Source of the DNA: Fusarium oxysporum f. sp. lycopersici 4287
Taxonomy: Eukaryota > Ascomycota > Sordariomycetes > Hypocreales > Nectriaceae
Reading direction: 5' to 3'
Length of the DNA: 64,000 nucleotides
Assembly (NCBI RefSeq): GCF_000149955.1
Contig: NC_030996.1
Location: 1,443,467-1,507,466, forward strand
Shown piece by piece: positions 45,344 to 55,432 of this stretch; the first letter of the stretch is position 1, and each line of letters begins with the position of its first letter. The notes beneath the pieces are model-generated. The model had not been told where the DNA came from. It did no database searches and worked only from the letters and a program-made list of their open reading frames with translations. A program made the position numbers and the translations under genes.

Positions 45344-45907
45344 TTACAGCATCATGACACCAGCAAGGCCGGCGACAGCGAGGACGGCAACAGCCTTGAT
45401 GGAGTTGACGCCAGCAGCGTTACCCTTGTCGGCGGTGGAGCTAGAAGCAGCAGCGTCGCTGGACTGAGAAGCATCACCACTGGAAGAAGAAGAACCAGTC
45501 TCCTTGGCCCAAGTGACCTTGTCACAAATAGTGGCAGACTCCTTGAGGGAGGCGATGCGAGAGCTGACCTCAGGGACGTCGCTGCAGGCATCGAGGAGAG
45601 AGGAGATGCCATCCTTCTGGTCGATGTACCAAGAGCTGAGCTTGGAAGCGTAGGAAGTGTACTCCTTGGCCATGGAGCCAGTGACGGCGGGGAGGACACA
45701 AGCATCGGTCATGGTCATGAGATCGGTCTGCTTGGCGAGGAAGCTGGCGAGCGAAGAGTCGGGAGTAGGGATGGCGGTGAGGTCGGGGAGGATGCTTGAG
45801 GCGACGGAAGCGCACTCCTTAGCATCGCGCTTCTCAAGGCGCTCGAGAGCAGGGTGGGAGGCAGCGACAACGGTCGCGCCGACAGTGAGGATGATGGCAG
45901 AACGCAT
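45344..45907 (-). CDS. Secreted, Ser-rich, GPI-anchor-type cell-surface protein
   Basis: Single-exon 187-aa protein. Signal peptide MRSAIILTVGATVVAAS, then a possible KR cleavage site (LEKRDAKE). The folded part has four cysteines (ECASV, DACVLP, DACSD, TICDK) and LSSWYIDQKDGISSLLDAC. It is followed by a Ser/Ala/Asp-rich stalk (GSSSSSGDASQSSDAAASSS), a small-residue region and a hydrophobic tail IKAVAVLAVAGLAGVMML, the usual layout of GPI-anchored cell-wall proteins. Similar proteins exist widely in Sordariomycetes without defined function. Codon use is strongly biased to C/G-ending codons, suggesting high expression. Confidence 0.85.
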   Translation of the reverse strand: MRSAIILTVGATVVAASHPALERLEKRDAKECASVASSILPDLTAIPTPDSSLASFLAKQTDLMTMTDACVLPAVTGSMAKEYTSYASKLSSWYIDQKDGISSLLDACSDVPEVSSRIASLKESATICDKVTWAKETGSSSSSGDASQSSDAAASSSTADKGNAAGVNSIKAVAVLAVAGLAGVMML

Positions 45908-46954
45908 TGTGATTGAAGATATGGGTATTATTAAAAAGTGTTGGTGTTGGTTGTTGAAGCGGAGAAAGAAAACGAGCGGATAGCTATTAGCGAGAGTTTA
46001 CTCAAAACAGATGGGATGCGAGAACCAACAGAAGGATTCCGAGGGCTTTGTATTTAAGATTGTCTCGACGAGTCACGATTGTGGCGGTATTCATTAGGCT
46101 GGATTAAGGGGCTTCCTATTGTAGTTAATGTTTGGGCTATGTCTTATTTCCCGGCCCACCACCTCGTAAAAAGGCTAAATGCCCTCACGAAACACCAAAC
46201 ATTTAGTGCCACGATCGGTCTGACCTCCATCTCTATAGCTCGTATCTACATAGTAGCAGCACAACTCGGTGCATCAGTGACTCATTGTGTATCATAACAA
46301 GACTACGTCTTGGAAGCGTTATGGTTGACTTTACAGTAGCTGCATCTCCCATCCTGATCAGATCAAGGACATCCAAGCCTGCCATAACGCATAACAAAGG
46401 ATCAGGGCAGCCACAACCCCCCTGCATGTTAGTTTTCAGCTCATCAAACAACTGTACCTTGCGTGCGTTAGGCAGTTTCACCCATGGCCCTTACAGCCCC
46501 TTTAGCGCGTGCCAGATCATCGGCCATCTCCTAACTGAGAATGCTTCGCGAGTCACCACCGGCAGAGGGTTGCCGTTGCGCCTCTCATATGTGGAGTAGC
46601 TCATTTAATCCGCCTTATGCTACTGCAGCTTACAGGTCGAAATTGGACATTGGTGTCACATGCTGAATTCAATTGGTCGTGAGTGATTGCTGCGATTGGA
46701 GGCACAAGTTTCGAGGGTTATCTGTGTGCATCTGATCGTTTTCCTATATCAGATAAGCTTAGTTCTTAGCGACTGGATCTGCCCCAGAATGAACTCCAGT
46801 CTCCAGCGTTGGTAGCATGAGAAATTCAGCCTTGGCAGTCTAACTTTCAGCTTCCCTCCACGGCGACTTCCGAACGTGCTGTTTCTCTTTCGTAACCCGA
46901 CAAACCTAAAATGAAGAAATGCCGTAATTTTGAGCGACACTTCGGCGAACAAGA

Positions 46955-46971
46955 TTGTCGTATTAACAACT
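46955..46971 (+). repeat. 17-bp direct repeat, copy A
   Basis: TTGTCGTATTAACAACT, identical to 47626-47642. The unit contains an inverted pair (GTTGT and ACAAC). Confidence 0.55.
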
Positions 46972-47625
46972 TTGTTTGTTTTTTTTTGTTTGTTTGTATA
47001 TTTTTCGTCTGGGTGGCTGTAACGAAGCCAGATCTCCTACTGGAGCAAAAGACGTGCTGAGCTAGCTAGGTACAGGGAAACCCCGCTTCCTTCACCATCC
47101 AGCATACCAATGGCACAAAAGGTGCTGTATTTCTCAAGCCCGTCACCCGTCAGCGGGTTCGGGGGCAATCTATTGTCGAACTTTTTCCACCGACCAGAAT
47201 TCTCTCGCGCATCACTACATCTGCCGACGCAGTCCACAATCTCCAGTAACCAAGTTGTAGCTCGTAGTCGACTGTCGCGGCGGCAGGGAAAAACCTCGGG
47301 AAGGAATCAGAGGCCGACGGTGCGGCTTGCCTTCAAAGGAGAAAAACCCATCGCAATCGGCGTCGTTGATCGGGAGGATGTCGCTACCGATGCCATGGGC
47401 ATCGTCCTCCGATATCTAAGGCGTTCTGGTTCTGAGGTGCCGCCATTAGATCCGACAAAGGTGTTGTCAGAGAAGGCGAACTCTCCAAAATTCCTTCTCT
47501 GAAAACTGCTGTTAGGGAGCCGATAGCATCCCCGCAGTTTTGTGTGGTCGCGTGGCCTGCAGAAAATCCCGCTCCTAACACGGCACTAACAGTGCGTGCC
47601 AAGAAAGAATTTTTACAGGGGAGAG

Positions 47626-47642
47626 TTGTCGTATTAACAACT
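47626..47642 (+). repeat. 17-bp direct repeat, copy B
   Basis: Second identical copy, 671 bp from copy A. May mark the edges of an old insertion. Confidence 0.55.
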
Positions 47643-48090
47643 GCCGGCGAGCTGTGAAGCTTCAGGGTAGGTAGGACAGTTAAACTGACAGAAAGCAGAA
47701 TTCCTCGACTACTGGTATTCTTGGCTGAATTGACAAATATGTTTTGGAGACATTGATATAAAAGTAAATGGGTCTATTTATTGACCTCTGGACCGGATTC
47801 TGTTCCTTTTTGTGACTGAATTGCAAGTCCATCGGATATGATATTTCTTTGGGGTCATTCCATTTACGCTGTTTCTTAGATCAGTCCTCACCAACAAATT
47901 CCACCCCAGCGCTGATGAATAGAGCCATTCGTGTTCCACCAATACGTAAAGGCCAATACAAATACAACCATCGTTGTATGGGACATCAAGGCTGCCTGTG
48001 TAACCCTCCAGCCTCTTCTGTATTTTGGCTGAATAAGCATGTCAGCCCTATGCGGGGTTTTTCTGCTTCAACAGCTTATCCTTGCATCGG

Positions 48091-49372
48091 ATGTCGAACA
48101 TCAGCGATCATGATATCCAGATTCTGAGGGACGAAAAAACGGATCTATATCTGAATGCCGTGAAGATGGCACCAATCCATCCGGAGTCGGGGGCGGGTAA
48201 GTCCGGGGCAGAGTTGGCTGCAAGCTTGTTGCTGACAATTGACAGGGCAGTTCTATGATATGTCGCCCCCAAAGCGATTAGGTAATTTCAAATTTTAGTC
48301 AAGTCTTCTCATGATGTACACTTACATGATCGACATAGGACGAGGAAGACATGCAATCGTATTCGAATGCCGAGACCCAAGCGGTCGCATCTATGCTATG
48401 AAACTATTCAAGCAAGACAGCAGAGACAGGATCCGTCGCGAACTCGAGATATTCCAATATCTCGAAAATGGTCCGAATATCATCAAATTTATTGACGCCG
48501 TCCAAGGTGAGGAGGTTCGCATCTCCGCCAAAGCCCCGTCCTGAACCAAGATTGACATTATGAGGCATAGGGGTCCGATATCGGCATCGTCCTTGAATAC
48601 GTAGACAACATAGATTTTCGGACGTTGTATCCTCGGTTTAATGACCTCGATATTCGATATTATACCCGCGAGCTGCTGAAAGCTTTGGACTTCACCCATA
48701 GCCAGGGTGTCATGCACCGTGATGTTAGACCGCACAATGTGGTGATTGACCACGAGAACAGAAAGGTGCGACTCAAAATGACATAACCTGTCGCATACTG
48801 ACGCATTATAGCTCCGACTAATAGGCTGGAGCTCAGCAGATTTCTACCGACCCGACGAAGATCTGGATGTTTGTGTAGGCCTTTGGAAGGCACCAGAGCT
48901 TCTTCTCAACTACGAACGATACGACTTCAGCATAGATATGTGGTGCTTCGGGGCTATGCTTGCAGCCATGATCTTCAGAAAGGAACCATTTTTCCTCGGG
49001 GTTTCGCGCATTGATCAACTGAAGCAAATTGCTGAAGTCCTTGGCACAGACAAACTGTACCGCTTTGTCAATGAATATGACCTTGAGTTGGATGATGAGG
49101 AACTTGAAGCTCTGGGTCAACATCACGAGCAAGCTTGGACGGATTTTATCAATTCGGATAATGAGAGACTCGTATCTGATGAGGCTCTGAGTCTTATTGA
49201 CCAGCTTCTACGATTTGACCCGAAGGCGAGTATTATCCTGCGAGGATTAGGTGGTAGTATATCTAATGTGTATTTCTAGGAACGACTCACGACTGCTGAA
49301 GCTCTTAGGCACCCATATTATGAAATGTTGCTTTCTGAATCACGAGCAGGTCCAATGAGTAGGTGGGCTTAG
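48091..49372 (+). CDS. Casein kinase 2 alpha-like protein, probable pseudokinase
   Basis: Divergent paralogue of the CK2 catalytic subunit. Exons 48091-48196, 48246-48281 and one starting at 48339 join in frame to [12 protein letters not shown]; the ATP-binding Lys is in YAMKLFK. CK2-specific text follows: [61 protein letters not shown]. The catalytic loop is HRDVRPHN (Lys of HRDVKPHN replaced by Arg). The DWG motif is IGW: Asp replaced by Gly at codon 48824-48826, removing the metal-binding residue. The activation segment is shortened to [11 protein letters not shown]. The last intron (49226-49279) has a GC donor (AAG|GCGAGT). The intron near 48500-48570 is not resolved cleanly. A catalytically weak or inactive, possibly regulatory protein. 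Confidence 0.85.
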
Positions 49373-49644
49373 AGCAGACTAGAAGAACTGGAACCATCTC
49401 TTGTAGAAGATATCCCCGTTATCTAACAGGCCGCATGGGCTGGCCGAAGTTGCTGGACCTGTCTGACAGCGCAGGCCCAACTTCTGGAGCGCCATGAGTT
49501 ATTCACCGTCCATCACCTCACGGATAGTATTTGTATTTATTCCCGATCACTTGGATTATGTTAAGGGGATTAGGACCCCATCTCGCTTAATGACCCCGTT
49601 TTACAAAAATCCACTCAGGAACAAAAACTGCCAAAAAGAAAACG

Positions 49645-49723
49645 TGCGTCATCCGGAATTCGAATCCGAGCCTCAACTTTTCTCAATGGAAGAGTTGAAT
49701 CCTAACCCCTAGACCAATGACGC
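49645..49723 (-). tRNA. tRNA-Gly (anticodon UCC) with a 7-nt intron
   Basis: Read on the minus strand, a full cloverleaf forms: acceptor GCGTCAT pairs perfectly with ATGACGC, discriminator A. D arm GTCT/GGAT around AGGGGTTA. Anticodon stem CAACT pairs perfectly with AGTTG, enclosing a loop CTTCCA plus A interrupted after position 37 by TTGAGAA. T arm TCGGA/TCCGG around TTCGAAT. Mature length is 72 nt. Anticodon TCC after U33 indicates glycine. A box (TGGTCTAGGGG) and B box (GATTCGAATTC) are present, and TTTTCTTTTT just downstream is a Pol III terminator. Confidence 0.88.
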
Positions 49724-50530
49724 TTTGAGTTGTGCTTTGATGAAAACAGCCAGTTGCTAATGTGCAACATCACGATGACCTTAGTGGACTAATCCAGGAG
49801 CCTGGCAGCAAGCTGGTAACGCTTCAATGTGGCCCGCAGTGCATAAATTAAGAAGGGAATATTTCCGAGTCTTTTGAACAGTAACCCCCAGGCTTGCTGG
49901 TAGACTTACTCCCTAAACTAAACTGCATCAAGAGTTCTGGTCTAACTGATCCCCGGCCCGAACTTAGCGACATCTCAGAAATTGCATGCGAGTCGTGGAG
50001 CATACAAAAGAAGAAGATTTTGGTTTAATTATCGTGTCTCAAGAATATGATCACTATTGGTGAGGGAAAGCCATGTCAAGGGAGGATCTGCGGCATGATC
50101 GATGGCATGGCTCCCAGCCTTTGGGACAGCTATTTGAAGATCTGTTGCATCTTCAAGTGGAAAAGTCATTTTGTTCACCTAGCAATTCGAAGTAACATAA
50201 GATCGGTCTACGGTACCAGATGCTGCACCTGCCATACGACACAGAGTCTCAATGTCACCAGGTCGCCACACGCTCCAATGATACGGGATTGTCTCAGAAT
50301 TTGCGGCTGTGCCAATACAGGTAGACCAGGTCGGTCTCGGCGCCAAGGCAAGGGCGAGAACATAACACTCAATTCATCTACATAGCGTATCATAATTCGA
50401 GTAGAGAAATGTAATTGTCTTGGTCATTATACGCCACGAATTGACCCCTTGATCTTCGACTACCTCCTCACCTGCAGATCGGTCGCCTCCTGGCCCATCT
50501 CCAACATTCAAATCTCGCCTACCAGGAAAG
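49724..50530. other. Intergenic around tRNA and glycosyltransferase
   Basis: No further gene supported; the ORF at 50047-50385 lacks any recognisable domain. Confidence 0.5.
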
Positions 50531-52234
50531 ATGAAGCTATTCAATACAAGTAACTTAAATCCATCAATTTATTCCCATGCTGAGTGGTCGGAGAGGGTGC
50601 GGATGCTCGCACCGGGCAGGGAGCTTCAACGGCATCGGAATCAGAAGAACCGCGGCCGCGCATTTCTCATCGCAATGGTGCTGATATTTCTGATCTTCAA
50701 CTGCAGGAACCTGGTATGATGACTTGTCTTCGAAGGACGCAAGAAAGCTAACGGACCTCTACATGCAGGACATCAAGAATGTATCGAGCCCTTCCCATTT
50801 ACTAGCATCCTCACACCGAATCTCTAGACTTCACTACCTTGTCCCCGCAAATATCGCTAACCGTCAAGTCTGCGCCGTGGTGACTTCGGCACTCGCCAAC
50901 CGATACTCTATACCGACGATTCTGGGCTACAGAGGAGAGTCCTTCTTGGACGCACAAAAGGCACATATTGCGAAATTGCGCGGCATCAAAGATTATCTGC
51001 ACAATGCGGGAGGAGCCTCTGACGATCTTGTCATCATTGTTGACGGATTTGATGTGATGGCCCAAATACCTGCAGAGGCCATGATACAGCGATACTTTAA
51101 TCTCATGGCTGAGGCGGACCAGCGGCTTGCTGATCAACGGGGAACCACCGTCAAGGAGCTTCATCGAACTGGAGTAAGGCAGACTCTTTTATGGGGAACG
51201 GATAAGGGATGCTGGCCCGAGAGCGAAACAGATCCGAGGTGTTGGCTTGTTCCATTCTCAGCACAGCCTCGGCTCACATGGGGACTCAAAACGGACACTG
51301 GGGATCTTCAGTATAGCGACTCGCAATTTCTAAACTCAGGTACAGTGATAGGTCCACTGGGCGACCTTCGCAAGTTCATCGATGCCGCATTATCACTGAT
51401 AGAAGACGATTGGGATCAGAACTTCCTCTTCCGAGACTCTGATCAGTTTTATATCGCGACTTTATATGCTCGTCAGGAATATCAGAGAATGCGAGACTTG
51501 AACGGGGGCGACTTTCCTGAAGATATCGCTGGAAGGGATGTACCCAGACCAAAGGGTGGCAAAGATGATGTGACTGAATATCATGTTGCAGTGGATTTCG
51601 ACTATGCGTTTACGCAAACAGAATGCCATAACTACAGGTTTGTCCCCTAATCGCGGATTTTCTACTGTTGACTGACGCGAAAAGATTTATCCATAAACTC
51701 CAGTACGACAATTTTGACATGACGGCTACTATGAAGCATGATGCGCTGGAAGAAGGGTCAAGATTCCGCCCATACAAGATTCAGATGCCCGCATTGATCT
51801 ACCAGGCATTTCACAGAGTGTATGATTCACTTCCCGCAGAAGACCGACCAGCAATGTCAAGACACAATTGGATTCGCAGTCTTAGACTGGGCACAAATAT
51901 CGGCACACGGCTCATCTTTGCCTTCTATCACAACACATGCGACAAAGCCGGCTTCCTCGACACCTTCCACGACGCATGGTTCTACCCTCTGATCCGACCT
52001 CTTCTCCGAGTCGCTGTCAGAGCGATTCAGCACCAACATCCAATCAGCCCAGAACCCATCGACGGAAGACTTTGGGTTGCTGCACGGCAATACCCGAAAC
52101 ATGATCTCGATGAGTACGGAGGGGTCTTTACGGATGCGCCAGGGGAGGAGTTTATACCACTGCAGGAATTTTGCAGTGAGGATATCGAGTCTGCTATTGG
52201 GAAGGATACGGATTATCCGTTGACCAGACTCTGA
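50531..52234 (+). CDS. Type II membrane glycosyltransferase, PLOD-like GT domain
   Basis: Golgi/ER-type glycosyltransferase. Exons 50531-50713, 50769-51637 and 51685-52234 join in frame (introns GTATGA...ATGCAG and GTTTGT...GAAAAG). A basic N-terminus (RELQRHRNQKNRGR) precedes a single signal anchor AFLIAMVLIFLIFNC. The luminal domain shows YLVPANIANRQVCAV, a DxD-like metal/nucleotide site in DLVIIVDGFDVM, and the acceptor-side region SDSQFLNSGTVIGPLGDLRKFI, SDQFYIATLYARQE and DFDYAFTQTECHN, as in the GT domain of lysyl-hydroxylase/collagen glucosyltransferase-like proteins. Acceptor unknown. The C-terminal tail has WVAARQYPKHDLDEYGG. Confidence 0.82.
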
Positions 52235-52505
52235 TGGATTAGGGTTGATGTAATGAGTTTGGATGATTAACCAGCTTATTGTTTTTATCACCGGCGTGTT
52301 ATTACACTACCTCATTCTGCAAGCGGAGTACACGAACTAAATGATATTTGATGCCCATAACTATCATAAAGAAGGGCAATTTGTATTAAACGCGTTTCAC
52401 GAATGCTCACTAGTTCTCCCTATCAACCCAATCGGGGTCGATATCGATATCATCGCCATCCAGGCTTTCCTTTCCACTCTTGACGAGCTCAGCCCACATA
52501 GTGGC
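52235..52505. other. Convergent intergenic space
   Basis: Between the glycosyltransferase and DUF3632 genes. Includes the conceptual extension of the DUF3632 frame beyond its stop (to about 52412). Confidence 0.5.
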
Positions 52506-53348
52506 CTATAATCTCTCAGCACACACGTCTTCTCCTAGGACACTATAATCGACATCTCGTCCGCAGTGGATCATAGCTATGAATCCCTTCTTAGCAAGTT
52601 GCGCAAGCGAAGTATCGGGGTGATGGCTAAGCTTCTGGAATCGACGTCTCCAAAACAACCACTCCTGCCCAAGGAGCCCAAGATTCAGTAACGACTGTTC
52701 CGACTGCTGTTCGTCTGCTTTGAGAACGCAGTCCCTGAGAAGCGCGTGAGGACACAGTTCCATCCACACAATTGCGCCAGGCAGAAACTTGGCAATGTTG
52801 TCATTGCTGGTCTCAAGGGTCTCGCGCATATACCATAGTCCAGTCAAGGAGATCTGATCCTCGCATATGCCAGAAGCCAAGACCTTGGCAGAGAAAGTAG
52901 CAAGGCTTCGCAGCTCAGCCTCTGAACCTTCTTTCACCAGCGCTTCCCAGAATGTCTGTAAACTCTGTGCAAAACCATAAGATTCCCAGTTTCTTGCGAT
53001 GTTCTGTCCAGTGTAGAGCTCTTTATACACAAGATCAAACTGTCTTGTCCACAATAGAAGAAGGACAAGGCGATCTTGGAACAAGCTGTCACTGTCCATA
53101 GCGGTGCTGGCTTTGAAGAACATATACCACAAGACGTCAAGATTCTGCTGCACCGTAGAGAGGTCTACCATAGGCCTTTTAAGTAGCTCTTTGATGAAGT
53201 GTAAGGCAAAACTCTTGAGAGAAGTGAGAAGGTCTTGCTTGTCCTTGTCAGTTGCTATGTCTTGAAGATCTTCTGCGAAACCTTTCAAGACTTCATGTCT
53301 AAAGCGTTCGTCGTGGTCGACCCCAGAGTCGGCCTGAGATGAAGACAT
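52506..53348 (-). CDS. DUF3632-like fungal protein
   Basis: Single-exon 280-aa helical protein without enzyme motifs. Recognisable DUF3632-type segments are VQQNLDVLWYMFFKAS, NWESYGFAQSLQTFWEALV, GLWYMRETLE, VWMELCPHALLRD and EWLFWRRRFQKLSHH. Cytosolic or nuclear; function unknown. The frame ends RL followed by TAG at 52506-52508, but the next 31 codons are open and acidic (MWAELVKSGKESLDGDD onward, ending at TAG near 52412), so the stop may be a nonsense change or the true end of a family with variable tails. Confidence 0.75.
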   Translation of the reverse strand: MSSSQADSGVDHDERFRHEVLKGFAEDLQDIATDKDKQDLLTSLKSFALHFIKELLKRPMVDLSTVQQNLDVLWYMFFKASTAMDSDSLFQDRLVLLLLWTRQFDLVYKELYTGQNIARNWESYGFAQSLQTFWEALVKEGSEAELRSLATFSAKVLASGICEDQISLTGLWYMRETLETSNDNIAKFLPGAIVWMELCPHALLRDCVLKADEQQSEQSLLNLGLLGQEWLFWRRRFQKLSHHPDTSLAQLAKKGFIAMIHCGRDVDYSVLGEDVCAERL

Positions 53349-54253
53349 AAGGAATTATAATATTTAAAGCAAAACTTCTCAAGTGTGATATGTGATAGTG
53401 CGTTAGGTGTATCATATGAACAGATTCATGATGGAGATGAAATGACAAGTGGGATGGATTTTATATTACTAAGTATTTGGAATTGCCTGAGGCGACAACT
53501 CTAGGCAACAGTCGAAAAAGATTTTCTTGTAATGACATCTAATAAAACCGTTTTATGTATTTGTGCAACTTCTTTACTATCAACATTCTGACATTATAGC
53601 ATACATCGCATGGTTGGCGTTGAAATGCATAGTGGGTAAAATGCGGTTATTGGTCACTCTATACGCGATTTGAAGACCGCGGCTGAGATAAGATAGGATA
53701 AGATAAGATAAGATAAAGAAGTAAGAGCCATAAAAAGAAGCATAATGGTTTCGTGAGTTGGATAAGCTATCTCGTTCAGGGGCTCTTTGTGACAGCAAAA
53801 TCTCGGGTGTCCAGTACCCCTATAATCCTTATCCCAATAAACTGGACGAGCATTTGGGCAAATTTTCGGCTTTCCGCACGCCCCAAGATGCTGACCATAG
53901 ACATGACCGAGAGCTTTGCTGTTGAGAGGTATACAAGCCGCAGTTCGAGCCGCCAAGTAGGTTAGCTCGCTGTCGAAGAATGGCGCTGCTCTAGAGAATG
54001 CATCGAGGGACGTTTGAAACCCCGTCCAGAATTTCTTGTCGCCTCATATGAGCTCAACCTTATTAGGTGGGCAAACATCCGCCGGGACTGTATATTGCCA
54101 CGGGAGAGACGGTTTTCGCGGTCCTATTCACCCTCTAGCCACTCACCATCATAATGGCACCGTATCTCGCTGAGTGGCCTTGGTCTCCTCTTCCGATGCT
54201 CCCTGCAATCGGAGCCATCATGCTCAGAGGAACGTTGGATACGGTCGTAGACA
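53349..54253. other. Intergenic, about 0.9 kb, with GATAA tandem tract
   Basis: Upstream of the DUF3632 gene and downstream of the 2EXR gene. No gene supported. Confidence 0.5.
53684..53718 (+). repeat. (GATAA)n tandem tract
   Basis: GAGATAAGATAGGATAAGAT and following: about six GATAA/GATAG pentamers in a row, about 340 bp upstream of the DUF3632 start. GATAAG is also the binding word of fungal GATA factors (nitrogen, iron and light regulators). Confidence 0.7.
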
Positions 54254-55045
54254 TCAAGGAAAGACTGGATTGGCGCAGCCCTGGGCAGGGAAACCTTGGA
54301 AGAACTCTGTCTTATCCACCCTGGGAACATGCTTGAGGCTCACAGCCATGGCTGACTCTTTTGACTTGACGAAAAAGTAAAGATGCCTGATGGACTCGAA
54401 AAAAGAAAAGCTGAACAGTGTTACGTACTGAATCGTTATATGTTCCGGGCATGGGCCTTTAAAAGCCCTCTTCAGCCATTTCGCACTTGGATAGTTTCTC
54501 GAGAGGCGAATGGCAACATTCTGAAATGAGGAAATGATCTTTCTGGAAGAACTTAAGGCTTGTTGAGCCACCTGCGTCAGATTCAGAGGGGTAATGCCTG
54601 CCGCATTGTCATGTCTGTGGAAGGCTCCTGCAATCTTCTCGATGTATAAAGTGTCGTATGCGGGATTGCATCTTATTCTTCGAAAACCGGTGCTTAAATC
54701 GTTCATAAGAATGATAGTCTCGGGATACCTCAAGAGATATACTTTGCGCGCGTCACAACAAGCCAAGCTCAGGCTGTGCGACTCTTTACATGTATTCGTA
54801 TCACGCCCCCGAGTTAGAAAACTTCCTCCCGTCATGCATATAGTAGGCCCGGAGAGACTGGAAAGACGATCGAAGCCGAGTACCATATAGATGTAAACAC
54901 TAATGCGCCTCGAAATTGTATCGAAGGCAGCTTCCCATACCTTAAGTTGGAGCTCCGGCGGAAGCTCAGAAAATAGATGAAACGAGTGCGAGTCCGCTGA
55001 AGACTCGAATTGCGGCCCAGAGATGCTGGTTGGAAGTTCATCCAT
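54254..55045 (-). CDS. 2EXR-domain (F-box-like) fungal protein
   Basis: Starts at MDELPTSISG (ATG 55043-55045; an upstream in-frame ATG at 55082-55084 is less likely). The 2EXR motif FHLFSELPPELQLKVWEAAF appears at about residues 22-41, with the typical R/Y-rich follow-up ISVYIYM and LSLACCDARKVYLLRYPETI. A 56-62-nt intron (GTACGTAAC...CATCAG) joins EHITIQ to HLYFFVKSKES. 2EXR proteins form large Sordariomycete families; most are uncharacterised. No signal peptide or membrane helix. Confidence 0.8.
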   Translation of the reverse strand: MDELPTSISGPQFESSADSHSFHLFSELPPELQLKVWEAAFDTISRRISVYIYMVLGFDRLSSLSGPTICMTGGSFLTRGRDTNTCKESHSLSLACCDARKVYLLRYPETIILMNDLSTGFRRIRCNPAYDTLYIEKIAGAFHRHDNAAGITPLNLTQVAQQALSSSRKIISSFQNVAIRLSRNYPSAKWLKRAFKGPCPEHITIQYVTLFSFSFFESIRHLYFFVKSKESAMAVSLKHVPRVDKTEFFQGFPAQGCANPVFP

Positions 55046-55432
55046 AGCTGATATGAAAATGGTAAGCTGAAAGTCAAAAAACAAGTCGCAGTTTTGGGGA
55101 GAGGTGGGTATTTATAGATCTGGTGAGAATCTAAACTTCGTCCACCAATTTAGGTTTCTAGGGTTAAAGTGGTTTGCATGTTTATTATCATATCTAAGTT
55201 CTGTGTGCTGATCATAGAACCTTAGCCACAGGTCTCAACTCCGAATAATGCATCTGGCTCAGAGTTTAACCATATGCCACAATGCCTAACCAATTGCTAG
55301 GCCTGCAGAGCAAACCTTATAGAAATTTCAGACCAAAAAAGAATTTGGACGGTTAGCATAAGTAATGGAAGATAATGGCAACTCTTTTAACAATATTAAA
55401 AGCCTCTCATCACGAGCGCCGTTCATCAGTTC
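55046..55432. other. Intergenic, about 390 bp
   Basis: AT-rich sequence between two minus-strand genes; presumed promoter of the 2EXR gene. No gene seen. Confidence 0.5.

Larger units (their letters stand above)
45908..48090. other. Gene-poor stretch of about 2.2 kb
   Basis: Contains the GPI gene promoter, a (TTTG)n-like tract at about 46971-46999, and two direct copies of a 17-bp sequence (46955-46971 and 47626-47642). An ORF at 47110-47502 (130 codons) between them has no recognisable domain and is not called as a gene. Confidence 0.5.

Noticed and set aside
47110..47502. 130-codon plus-strand ORF as a gene
   Set aside because: No domain, no conserved pattern, and another ORF of similar quality overlaps on the opposite strand.
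48282..48338. In-frame TAG (48296-48298) in the CK2-like gene as a nonsense mutation
   Set aside because: A 57-nt GT-AG intron (GTAATT...GACATAG) removes it and gives [12 protein letters not shown], which aligns well with the CK2 glycine loop.
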